A stretch of DNA of 64,000 bases from CALFMR01 sp035550595 (lineage in GTDB: Bacteria > Acidobacteriota > Vicinamibacteria > Vicinamibacterales > SCN-69-37). The notes under the pieces were generated by a model. The model saw nothing but the letters and a program-made list of their open reading frames with translations. It did no database searches and had not been told where the DNA came from. The DNA is taken from assembly GCA_035550595.1 (NCBI GenBank), contig DASZOV010000127.1:26831-90830 (forward strand), given 5' to 3'. The position numbers and the translations under genes are program-made. Below are positions 56,651 to 64,000 of the stretch, piece by piece. Within the stretch, counting starts at the first letter, position 1; every line of letters begins with the position of its first letter.

Positions 56651-57964
56651 ATGACCCGTTGCCGAGCGTGCACGCTCGTCGCGATCGTCTTCGCGCTGGC
56701 GTCGCCGGCCTCGGCGCAGTCGACCGCGCAGATCCCGCTACGCTTCGACTTCCTGACGCCGGGCGCGCGCAGTCTCGCGATGGGCGGCGCGTTCCTCGGC
56801 GCGGCCGACGACGCCACGGCGGCGTTCAGCAATCCGGCGGGGCTGGCGCGGCTGCGGCGGATCGAGATTTCGGCCGAGGGGCGGTTCCGCCGGACCGAGA
56901 CGTCGTTCCTGTCCGGCGGCCGCATCAGCGGATCGATCACCGGGCGCGGCCTCGACACGATCGCCGGTCCCGTCTACGGCATGGACGTCGACGACCGATT
57001 CGGTCCGACGTTTCTCTCTGTCGTCGTGCCGGCCGGCCGCGTGACGTGGGCGGTGTATCGACACGAGCTGGCGCGGAGCGACAACGCGTTCCAGTCGGAC
57101 GGCGTCTTCGAGCGGCTGACGTTCGCGGGCGTCACGACCGACGAGAACCGCGACATCCCGCTGGCTGGCCGGCGGCAGATGGCGATCGATGATTACGGCG
57201 GCAGCGTCGCCACGTCACTGACGTCGCGCGTGGCCGTCGGCGGCGGCGTGTCGGTGGCGCACCTGTCGCTCGATTCGTCGTTCGCGCGGCTCGGCCTGAC
57301 GTCGCTCTACGGCGTCGTCGATCCGACCAGGGTGAGCGCAACGGCGGTGCAGGCCGCGCACGACACGGCGGTCGCGGCGAACGCCGGCGTGTCGTGGCGC
57401 GCCAGCCCGCGACTGACGATCGGCGCCGCGGTGCGGCGCGGCCCCGCGTTCACGTTCACGCAGGAGGATCGCGTGTTCGATCAGGACGTCGATCTCGTGC
57501 GCGCGGGACGGTTCAAGGTTCCGGACGTCTGGGGTGCGGGCGTCGAGTGGCGCCCGGCCGAGGCGTGGCGCGTGCTCGCCGACTACGACTACGTCCAATA
57601 CTCGCAACTGAAAGCGGACTTCCTCGACTTCCAGGCCATCGCGTCCAACCGTGCCGATCGCGTCCGACTCGACAACGGCCACGAGTGGCACGGCGGCGTC
57701 GAGTATCAGCGGCTGAACGGCCGCGTGCCCCTCGCCCTGCGCGGCGGTCTTTGGTACGACCCGGACCACGTGCCGCGGTACGTCGCGGCCGGCACGCCAG
57801 ACGAGGAAGACGTGCTGCTTGCCGCGACGCTGCCCGGCGGACACCATCTCGTGCACTACACGTTCGGTCTGGGCGTGCTCGTCGCCGGTGTCGAGATCAA
57901 CGGCGGCGCCGACGTCTCGTCAGAAACCAACTATGCAACGATGTCGGCGGTCTTCCGGTTCTAG
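56651..57964 (+). CDS. Outer-membrane barrel, OmpP1/FadL or PorV-like
   Basis: A 437-residue protein with signal peptide (RACTLVAIVFALASPASAQ). The typical hook GARSLAMGGAFLGAADDATA then FSNPAGLARL of FadL/UPF0164/PorV-like barrels is present, and it ends on Phe (MSAVFRF). ATG 56651 is used; ATG 56624, which overlaps the previous stop region, is an alternative. FadL-type barrels import hydrophobic molecules, and PorV-type ones bind secreted proteins. The position between a lipoprotein and a subtilisin gene does not settle which. Confidence 0.8.
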   Translation: MTRCRACTLVAIVFALASPASAQSTAQIPLRFDFLTPGARSLAMGGAFLGAADDATAAFSNPAGLARLRRIEISAEGRFRRTETSFLSGGRISGSITGRGLDTIAGPVYGMDVDDRFGPTFLSVVVPAGRVTWAVYRHELARSDNAFQSDGVFERLTFAGVTTDENRDIPLAGRRQMAIDDYGGSVATSLTSRVAVGGGVSVAHLSLDSSFARLGLTSLYGVVDPTRVSATAVQAAHDTAVAANAGVSWRASPRLTIGAAVRRGPAFTFTQEDRVFDQDVDLVRAGRFKVPDVWGAGVEWRPAEAWRVLADYDYVQYSQLKADFLDFQAIASNRADRVRLDNGHEWHGGVEYQRLNGRVPLALRGGLWYDPDHVPRYVAAGTPDEEDVLLAATLPGGHHLVHYTFGLGVLVAGVEINGGADVSSETNYATMSAVFRF

Positions 57965-58008
57965 TCCGGACGAGGCCCTGTTGCTTCTCGCGGAGACTCT
58001 TCATCCCT

Positions 58009-59781
58009 ATGGCGAAATCCCCCACACGACGGCGTCCCGCGAAGCGTCCGCATCGTCCCGCGATACGCCGGCGCGCGCGCACGGCTCCGCGCGATCGCGA
58101 GCCGTCGCTCACCGATCGCTTCTCGAAGATGTTCGCGCCACCCGAGCTGTACGACGAAGCGAAGCGCCGCGAGTGGCGGCTCGGCGACACGCCCGAGGCG
58201 CGCGGCCCGTACGTCATCGAGCTGAACCTGCAGCACATCCAGGGCCTGGTTGGCGCCGCCGGTGCCCTGGAAACGCTCTATCGCGAGGTCGCTCCAAAAG
58301 CGCCGCCGCTCGTCCGCATCGCGCACACCTACTACCGCGGTGAGATGACGCCGCGTGAATGGCAGGCGCTCCTGGCCGCCGACGGCCGGCACGCGACGGA
58401 TGCCGCGCGTGCCGAATCGAAACCGGGCGTGAAGATCGACCCGATGCAGCATCGCGCGATCTACAAGCTGTGGCCGGACTTCCCGGTCAAGAGCCAGATC
58501 TACCGGTCGATGCCGACCATCAAGGCCGACGCGGCGCTCCGGTCCTACGATGCCGCCGGCCGCGGCGTCGTCTGGGCCGTGCTCGACTCGGGCATCGACC
58601 GCACGCACCCGCATTTCCGCACGGGCGCGACGACGCTCGTCGAAGCGCCGGAAGTACGCGATCTGCACCGCTCGTTCGTCGCCGCGAGCGGATCGTTTGC
58701 CGGCTTCGCGACCGAGGGCGCGCTCCTGCCGGATCCGGACGAGCCCGGCATCAGCGCCGACGAACGGCGATCGCGCATCGACGCGCACGTCGCCGCCGCG
58801 CTCACCGACGAGTTCGGCCACGGCACGCACGTTGCCGGCATCATTGCCGGCGCCGCGCCTCGTGCTGCCAAGCCCGACGCTCCGGCCACGGTGTGCGCGC
58901 TCGAGCGCGTCTATCGCGCCAACGAGTCCGGCGATGCGACGTCTCGCGACTACGACGCCGTCGCTCATCATGACGCCGAGCTGTTCCACGGTGTCGCGCC
59001 CGAGTGCCGGCTCATCAGTCTGCGCGTCCTCGACGCCGAGGGTGGCGGCCGCTCGAGCGACATCATCCGCGCGCTCGCTTACATCCGCGAGAGCCTCAAC
59101 GACAACCCGAAGATGCTGCGCGTGCACGGCGTGAATCTCAGCGTCGGTTACGACTTCGACGCGGAGATGTTCGCCTGCGGCCAGAGCCCCGTGTGCGCCG
59201 AAGTCAACCGTCTCGTCCAGTCCGGCGTCGTCGTCGTGGCCGCGGCGGGCAACACGGGGTACGGGACGGTCGGCGCGCAGGCGCGCGCGACGAAGGTCGG
59301 GCTGTCGAACACGATCAACGATCCCGGCAACGCGGAGCTCGCGATCACGGTCGGCGCCACGCACCGCGACTCGCCGCACACCTACGGCGTGTCGTATTTC
59401 TCGTCGAAGGGGCCGACTGGCGATGGACGGCTGAAACCGGATCTCGTCGCGCCCGGCGAGCGCATCACGTCGTGCGCGACGGGCGCACGCCTGGCCGCGG
59501 CGCTCAAGTCCACCCGCCCCGATCCAGCGGCGGCCGCGACAGCCAGCAGCGCCACGCCAGCACCAGAGGTCGCCTATTACATCGAGGACAGCGGCACGAG
59601 CATGGCTGCACCGCACGTCTCGGGCGCGATCGCCGCGTTCCTCTCGATTCGTCGGGAGTTCATCGGCAAACCCCTCGACGTGAAGCAGGTCTTCACGTCG
59701 TCGGCGCTCACACTCGGACGTGAACGGTACTTCGAAGGGCACGGGCTGGTCGACCTGATGCGGGCGATCCAGTCCGTTTGA
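58009..59781 (+). CDS. Subtilisin-like serine peptidase (S8)
   Basis: A 590-residue peptidase. The catalytic triad is intact: Asp in VWAVLDSGIDRTHPHF, His in DEFGHGTHVAGIIAG, Ser in EDSGTSMAAPHVSGAIAAFL, and the oxyanion Asn is in VVVAAAGNTGYG. There is no signal peptide; the N-terminus is strongly basic (KSPTRRRPAKRPHRPAIRRR), so the enzyme may act in the cytoplasm. About 180 residues before the catalytic domain have no recognised fold. Cytoplasmic subtilisins next to STAND proteins are known as effectors in conflict systems, a tempting but unproven reading here. It lies 44 bp after the barrel gene. Confidence 0.9.
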   Translation: MAKSPTRRRPAKRPHRPAIRRRARTAPRDREPSLTDRFSKMFAPPELYDEAKRREWRLGDTPEARGPYVIELNLQHIQGLVGAAGALETLYREVAPKAPPLVRIAHTYYRGEMTPREWQALLAADGRHATDAARAESKPGVKIDPMQHRAIYKLWPDFPVKSQIYRSMPTIKADAALRSYDAAGRGVVWAVLDSGIDRTHPHFRTGATTLVEAPEVRDLHRSFVAASGSFAGFATEGALLPDPDEPGISADERRSRIDAHVAAALTDEFGHGTHVAGIIAGAAPRAAKPDAPATVCALERVYRANESGDATSRDYDAVAHHDAELFHGVAPECRLISLRVLDAEGGGRSSDIIRALAYIRESLNDNPKMLRVHGVNLSVGYDFDAEMFACGQSPVCAEVNRLVQSGVVVVAAAGNTGYGTVGAQARATKVGLSNTINDPGNAELAITVGATHRDSPHTYGVSYFSSKGPTGDGRLKPDLVAPGERITSCATGARLAAALKSTRPDPAAAATASSATPAPEVAYYIEDSGTSMAAPHVSGAIAAFLSIRREFIGKPLDVKQVFTSSALTLGRERYFEGHGLVDLMRAIQSV

Positions 59782-59796
59782 TCACGGGAGGCGATC

Positions 59797-61134
59797 ATGG
59801 CCATCGCACGATTCGACGTCGAGTTCACGAAGACGGGCAGTCCGTTCAAGACGGCGCAGGTCGACGCGCTCGCGGCCGGCCTCTCGGGCGTCACGGATCT
59901 GCTGGTGCTATCGCACGGCTGGAACAACGACATGGCCGATGCGCGCGCGCTCTACGACGCGCTTCTCGGCAACGTCTCGACGATCTTCGACCACGCGTCG
60001 GATGCGAACGCGCCGGCGGCGATCAAGCGCCTCGCGGGTCGCACGTACGCCGCGTGCCAGGTGTTCTGGCCGAGCAAGAAGTTCGCGGACTCGGATCTCA
60101 TCCCCGGCGGCGGCGCCGCGTCAGCGACGACGGCGAACGACCACGCGCTCGATCGGGTGCTCGCCGCGTTGAAAGAAGATCCGGTGCGCCTCGGCGGCCA
60201 CGATCGGCCGGCGTCGCGCGTCAAGGCGATCGATCGCGCCATCAAGGCGCTCGGGGCCATCGAACACGATCCCAAGGCGCGCCAGACGTTCGTCGACGCG
60301 ATCCGACAGGCCGTCGGTCACGGGCCGTCGGCCAAGGAGCGCGATGACGGGTCGTCGCATTTCTTCGAGGACGACGCGGAGACGCTGTTCACGAATCTCG
60401 CGCAACCGGTGAAGGCGCCGGTTGGGCACGCCGCGGGCGGCGCGACAGACGTCGGTGCCGGCGGCGGGGCGGCAGGACTCGGCGATCTGCTGTCAGGCGC
60501 GAAAGCCGCGGCCCGGCGCATCGCCAACTACGCGACCTACTATCAGATGAAGGATCGCGCGGGCGTCGTCGGATCGAAGGGGCTCGCTCCCGTGCTCGCG
60601 ACGTGCCGTAAGGCGAATTCCACGGTGCGGCTGCACCTGGTCGGCCACAGCTTCGGCGCGCGGCTCGTCACGGCCGCCGCGGCCGGCATCGCGCCGCATT
60701 CGCGCGACGTCACGATCTCGTTGTTGCAGGGCGCCTTCTCGCACAACGCGCTCTCGGGCGACTACGGCGACGGCAAGCCCGGCTTCTATCGGACGGTACT
60801 CGCTGACACGCGCGTGTCCGGGCCCGTCATCATCACGCACACGAAGAACGACAAGGCGGTCGGCGTCGCCTACCCGCTGGCGTCGCGGTTGGCCGGCGAA
60901 ATCGCCGCCGCGCTCGGCGACGAGAACGATCCGTACGGCGGCATGGGCCGCAACGGCGCGCAGCACACCGTCGAAGCGACCGGCCACGACGACACGCTCG
61001 GCCCGGTCGGCCACGCGTACACGTTCGCCGCCGGCACGGTGAACAACCTGCTCGCCGACGCGGTGATCAAGGACCACAACGACGTCACCGGCGGCGAGGT
61101 CGCTTACGCGGTGTTGTGCTGCACGGGGGCATAG
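59797..61134 (+). CDS. Alpha/beta hydrolase-fold protein
   Basis: A 445-residue protein without a signal peptide. It has the fold's strand and oxyanion region (TDLLVLSHGWNNDMADARAL), the nucleophile elbow HLVGHSFGARLVTAAAAG, and a late GHDDTLGPVGHAYTF that may carry the catalytic His. The start has GGGAGG six bases upstream. It lies 15 bp after the subtilisin gene and is last in the run; a perfect hairpin follows at 61141. Lipase or esterase activity is likely; a phospholipase effector would fit a defence locus but is inference. Confidence 0.82.
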   Translation: MAIARFDVEFTKTGSPFKTAQVDALAAGLSGVTDLLVLSHGWNNDMADARALYDALLGNVSTIFDHASDANAPAAIKRLAGRTYAACQVFWPSKKFADSDLIPGGGAASATTANDHALDRVLAALKEDPVRLGGHDRPASRVKAIDRAIKALGAIEHDPKARQTFVDAIRQAVGHGPSAKERDDGSSHFFEDDAETLFTNLAQPVKAPVGHAAGGATDVGAGGGAAGLGDLLSGAKAAARRIANYATYYQMKDRAGVVGSKGLAPVLATCRKANSTVRLHLVGHSFGARLVTAAAAGIAPHSRDVTISLLQGAFSHNALSGDYGDGKPGFYRTVLADTRVSGPVIITHTKNDKAVGVAYPLASRLAGEIAAALGDENDPYGGMGRNGAQHTVEATGHDDTLGPVGHAYTFAAGTVNNLLADAVIKDHNDVTGGEVAYAVLCCTGA

Positions 61135-61140
61135 ACGAAG

Positions 61141-61160
61141 GGCGGACCAACCGGTCCGCC
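61141..61160 (+). terminator. Hairpin after the hydrolase gene
   Basis: GGCGGACC-AACC-GGTCCGCC, a perfect 8-bp GC-rich stem with a 4-nt loop, 7 bp after the stop codon. A T-run is lacking, but position and stability suit transcript termination for the SIR2-to-hydrolase run. Confidence 0.65.
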
Positions 61161-61205
61161 CCTCTCAACTGTGAACGTCGAACTTTGAACGTCGAAATGG
61201 CTCTC

Positions 61206-61322
61206 CCCCGCCCCTGAAGGGTCGGGGCTCCACGGATGATCTCCGCTTCCGTCGGAGCCCTGGGCCTTCAGGCCCAGGGGGACAGCGTTGCCGTCCGGTT
61301 CCCCGGGCCTGAAGGCCCGGGG
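61206..61322. repeat. Cluster of three REP-like hairpins
   Basis: Copy 1 is at 61206-61227 (one stem mismatch), copy 2 at 61258-61279 in opposite orientation (CCCTGGGCC-TTCA-GGCCCAGGG), copy 3 at 61301-61322 (CCCCGGGCC-TGAA-GGCCCGGGG). All have the TGAA loop (TTCA when inverted) and adjoining CTCC. They occupy the 226-bp gene-free gap between convergent genes. Confidence 0.85.
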
Positions 61323-61360
61323 CTCCATCAGAAAGCAGAATGCCGGCGGAGAACGCCTGC

Positions 61361-63097
61361 TCAGTTCATGACGAACGCGTAGAGCGTGTCGCCGACGGCG
61401 GCGAGGACGTACTGGCGGCCGTCGAGCATGTACGTCTCCGGCGCATTCGAGATGTTGCCGATTCGCGCGTGCCAGATCGGCGTACCGTTGGTCGCATCGA
61501 ACGCGACGAAGTTGCCGCTGCCGTCGCCCGAGAACACGAGCTTCCCGGCCGTCGTGAGCAGTCCGCCGCCTCCGCCACCTTCGAATTTGTGCCGCCACGC
61601 GATCGCGCCGGTCGTCGGATTGATCGCGGTCAGATAATCGCCGAGTGACCCGAGGTTGAAGACGGACTTGCCGCCGAGGCCCATCGACCCGCGCGGATCG
61701 GGATCGGTCAGGTAGACGATGTTGAAGCCGTTGTGCTCCTGGATGTAGAAGAGTCCGGTGTCCGGTGAATAGGCCGGCGGCGGCCAGTTCGTCACGCCGC
61801 CTTCGACCGGCGAGACGAGCGATCCCGGAATCGTCGCTTCCTTGCCGGCGTCGGGCTCGACGACGCCGTTCGGCCGCAAGCCTTTGCCCCAGTTCGTCGT
61901 GCTCCCGTATCGCGTCGTGACGACGTGTTCGCCCGTCACGCGATCGACGGTGAAGAAGTAGCCGTTGCGCGCGGCGGTCGACACGAGCTTGCGCGGCTTG
62001 CCGTCGACGACCGCGTCGATGAGGATCGGCGTCTGCGCGGAATCCCAGTCGTGCGTGTCGTGCGCCGAGGTCTGGAAGTACCACGCCATCTTGCCCGTAT
62101 CGACGTGGACCGCCATGAGCGTGCAGGTGAACAGATTGTCGCCCTTGCGGCCGACGCCGGTGTAGCCGGGCGTCGGGTTGCCCGTGCCGAAGATGTAAAG
62201 GCGCGTCTCCGGATCGAACGAGCCCGGGATCCAGACCTGCCCGCCGCCGTGGCGCGCCGCGTCGAGGTTCGGCCAGGTGTCGAGGCCGGGATCACCCTGG
62301 TTCATCGGCACCGTATAGAACTTCCACTGCAGCTTGCCCGTTTCCGGATCGAACGACTGGAGGAAGCCGGGCGAGTCGAGGTCGTTGCCCGTCCCGACGA
62401 GCACGTGGTTGTCGACGACCACTGGCGCCATCGTCGAGAAATACTGCTGGTCGAAGTCGGAGATGACGACGTGCCAGCGCTCCTCGCCCGTGCGCGCGTC
62501 GAGCGAGACGAGGTAGTCGTCCGGCGTCTCGACGAAGAGGTAGTTGTGCCACATGCCCATGCCGCGACTGCCGATGTGCGTGCCGCCCTTCGTCTTCCAG
62601 AAGTAGTGCCAGAGCTCGTGGCCGTCGTGCGCGTCGAGCGCCCAGACGTTGTCCGGTGCCGAGATGTACAGCACTCCGCCGACCTGCAGCACGGCGCCCT
62701 TGATGTTGGCGGCCGAGCCGTTGCCGAACTCGCCGGTCCCCTCGCCGCCAACGATCGTCGGCGCACCGCCGCCTCCGCCGCGGCCGAAACCGCCGGCGGC
62801 CGGCTGTCCGGCCGTGATGCTGCCGACCCAGGCGAGCGACAGGTGCTTGACGCTCTCGCGATCGACCTGCGTGAGCAGGCTGTAGCGCCGGCCCGTGGAG
62901 TCGCCGGAGTAGGTCGGCCATTCGTCGGCGAGCGGCTTGTAGATGTCGGCTGGGTTCAGCCCGCCCTGGTTACCGGGCGGCAGCGCGGCGGCCGCCGTCG
63001 GCTGCGCCGGAGCCGGTGCGGACGCGTTCTGTCCCGCGAGCAGCGCGACGGGCGCGGCGACGAGTGACGTCGTGAGAATCAGGGTCTTCAAAGTCAT
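61361..63097 (-). CDS. PQQ-dependent dehydrogenase-like beta-propeller
   Basis: A 578-residue exported protein: signal KTLILTTSLVAAPVALLAG, then propeller blades with DEWPTYSGDSTGRRYSLLTQ, VLYISAPDNVWALDAHDGHE, HYFWKTKGGTHIGSRGMGMW, LVGTGNDLDSPGFLQSFDPE and LLTTAGKLVFSGDGSGNFVA. There is no CxxCH, unlike the one at 39234. Its ATG overlaps the stop of the diheme cytochrome gene (ATGA), which would be its electron acceptor. A Gly-rich insertion (GFGRGGGGGAPTIVGGEG) is unusual. The substrate is unknown, probably an alcohol or sugar. Confidence 0.9.
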   Translation of the reverse strand: MTLKTLILTTSLVAAPVALLAGQNASAPAPAQPTAAAALPPGNQGGLNPADIYKPLADEWPTYSGDSTGRRYSLLTQVDRESVKHLSLAWVGSITAGQPAAGGFGRGGGGGAPTIVGGEGTGEFGNGSAANIKGAVLQVGGVLYISAPDNVWALDAHDGHELWHYFWKTKGGTHIGSRGMGMWHNYLFVETPDDYLVSLDARTGEERWHVVISDFDQQYFSTMAPVVVDNHVLVGTGNDLDSPGFLQSFDPETGKLQWKFYTVPMNQGDPGLDTWPNLDAARHGGGQVWIPGSFDPETRLYIFGTGNPTPGYTGVGRKGDNLFTCTLMAVHVDTGKMAWYFQTSAHDTHDWDSAQTPILIDAVVDGKPRKLVSTAARNGYFFTVDRVTGEHVVTTRYGSTTNWGKGLRPNGVVEPDAGKEATIPGSLVSPVEGGVTNWPPPAYSPDTGLFYIQEHNGFNIVYLTDPDPRGSMGLGGKSVFNLGSLGDYLTAINPTTGAIAWRHKFEGGGGGGLLTTAGKLVFSGDGSGNFVAFDATNGTPIWHARIGNISNAPETYMLDGRQYVLAAVGDTLYAFVMN

Positions 63098-64000
63098 TTC
63101 AAGGTCACCAGGTAAGCCGTCACGTCGTGAATGTCTTTGTCTGTGTAGGTCGGCAGCAGATCGCGGTGCGGCGCCCGCGGATCGTGGACCTCGACCTTCG
63201 GCAGATCGCCGTGGCGCTCGAACGTGCGCTCGAGTCCGTTCGGCGGATCGATCGTGACGATGAAGTCGTCGATGCGCACGAGCCGGCCTTCGACGGTCTG
63301 TCCGGACGGCAGTGTCACGGTCGCGGTTACCGGAGTCTCGGCGCCCGCGCCCGCGCCGCGGCCGCGGCCACGTCCCCCCTGCCCACCGGCCACCCACGTG
63401 TTCTGAAGATCGACGGGATCGGGGATGCGCGACGCGAGCCCGGCGAGATCGCCGGTCGCCGAATGACACGCGCTGCACTTGGACTGGAAGTACGCCTGGC
63501 CCGCCTGTGCGTTGCCGACGACGATGTTCAGCACGACGGGCGGTCCGGGAGGCGGCGCGCCCTGGCCGCGAGCCGACCGCAGCACGTCGTGAATGTAGGT
63601 CGCCACCGCCTTGACGTCATCATCGGAGAGCGTGAAGGCCGGCATGCCCTTGTCGGCGCGCGCGCCGTGGACGATGGGCGCGATGAGCTCACCGTCCTGG
63701 TCGCCCAGCACGACTTGCGATCGCAGCAGGTTCGGGCCGCCTTGATCGCCACCGCGTAGGTCGGGTCCGTGGCACGCCCGACAGTTGATCTCGTAAATGC
63801 CCTTGCCACGCGCGACGATGGCCGGATCGGCCGCGGCGCGCTGCTGGGCGGGAAACGTCGCGGGACCGCCACGTCCTCGGCCGCCGCGGCCGGCGCCCTG
63901 CCCGGCCGCAGCCGCGGGCGTGGCCGGCGGCGCGGGCGGCGCTTGCGCCCCGAGCCGCACCGCAATGGATGCCGCGAGGAACGTGCCCGCCACGGCCAGA
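63094..64000 (-). CDS. Diheme cytochrome c (5' end likely outside window)
   Basis: The frame is open to the right edge; a GTG at 63993 exists, but the preceding codons (LAVAGTFLAA) continue a signal peptide, so the start is probably beyond 64000. Two heme sites, CRACH and CSACH, lie in two cytochrome c domains with likely Met ligands (DKGMPAFTLSDDDV for the first). Gly/Arg-rich linkers (GRGGRGRGGPA) are present. The last ~90 residues form a beta segment (TVTLPSGQTVEGRLVRIDDF) and a helix DKDIHDVTAYLVTL. It is coupled to the PQQ dehydrogenase by an ATGA overlap and should take its electrons. Confidence 0.88.
   Translation of the reverse strand, partial: LAVAGTFLAASIAVRLGAQAPPAPPATPAAAAGQGAGRGGRGRGGPATFPAQQRAAADPAIVARGKGIYEINCRACHGPDLRGGDQGGPNLLRSQVVLGDQDGELIAPIVHGARADKGMPAFTLSDDDVKAVATYIHDVLRSARGQGAPPPGPPVVLNIVVGNAQAGQAYFQSKCSACHSATGDLAGLASRIPDPVDLQNTWVAGGQGGRGRGRGAGAGAETPVTATVTLPSGQTVEGRLVRIDDFIVTIDPPNGLERTFERHGDLPKVEVHDPRAPHRDLLPTYTDKDIHDVTAYLVTLK

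Overview
The window looks like a chromosomal segment of a high-GC Acidobacteriota bacterium, most plausibly class Vicinamibacteria (inference). The markers are an Oar-like TonB receptor with the LPLNGRNF plug motif, CRTAC1-type VCBS/UnbV proteins paired with a TPR protein, several long orphan MacB/FtsX permeases of the acidobacterial (ADOP) type, a TIGR03435-type protein, and many periplasmic PQQ and c-type cytochrome oxidoreductases. No rRNA, tRNA, CRISPR array, integrase or transposase was seen.

Layout. 1-8.2 kb: a partial TonB receptor; a minus-strand operon of histidine kinase, NarL-type regulator and CRTAC1 protein; then, divergently, a secreted TPR protein and a second CRTAC1 protein. 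8.25-19.2 kb: an accessory island of visibly lower GC, flanked by a 280-bp imperfect direct repeat (about 90% identical) made of the 3' end of a CRTAC1 gene. 19.2-33.2 kb: fragments at the island edge (CRTAC1 C-terminus, 5'-truncated higB, intact higA), a five-gene minus-strand run of orphan permeases and LolA-like lipoproteins, a further permease, a TIGR03435 protein and a broken vapBC pair. 33.2-38.4 kb: a cupredoxin/porin/hybrid-kinase operon and an HD-GYP response regulator. 38.4-52 kb: a periplasmic redox region with a quinohemoprotein, a Crp regulator, three diheme cytochromes, an old-yellow-enzyme homologue and a Tat-exported GMC flavoprotein. 51.9-61.1 kb: a co-directional run of a decapeptide-repeat membrane protein, SIR2 protein, STAND NTPase, lipoprotein, FadL-like porin, subtilisin and alpha/beta hydrolase. 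61.3-64 kb: a PQQ dehydrogenase and a diheme cytochrome c.

The most exciting unit is the island. It encodes a 79-residue precursor with a Sec-like leader and a 10-cysteine core in which CxxxC[YW]DC occurs twice. Around it are an APS kinase and a PAPS-dependent sulfotransferase, a GT2-type glycosyltransferase and a SAM methyltransferase that each carry an N-terminal PqqD-like (RiPP recognition) domain, a membrane-anchored DsbA-like oxidase, a lipoprotein plus orphan permease pair, and its own Crp-type and sigma-70-type regulators. I read it as an undescribed RiPP-like pathway in which a Cys-rich peptide may be sulfated, glycosylated or methylated and then disulfide-bonded after export. The product and each modification are inference.

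The second candidate system is the SIR2-STAND-subtilisin-hydrolase run, which resembles an NLR-like conflict or defence locus but is linked to envelope proteins. The window is also rich in intergenic repeats: four REP-like hairpins with a constant TGAA loop and covarying stems, a family of 73-80 bp repeats, and a 32-bp palindrome.
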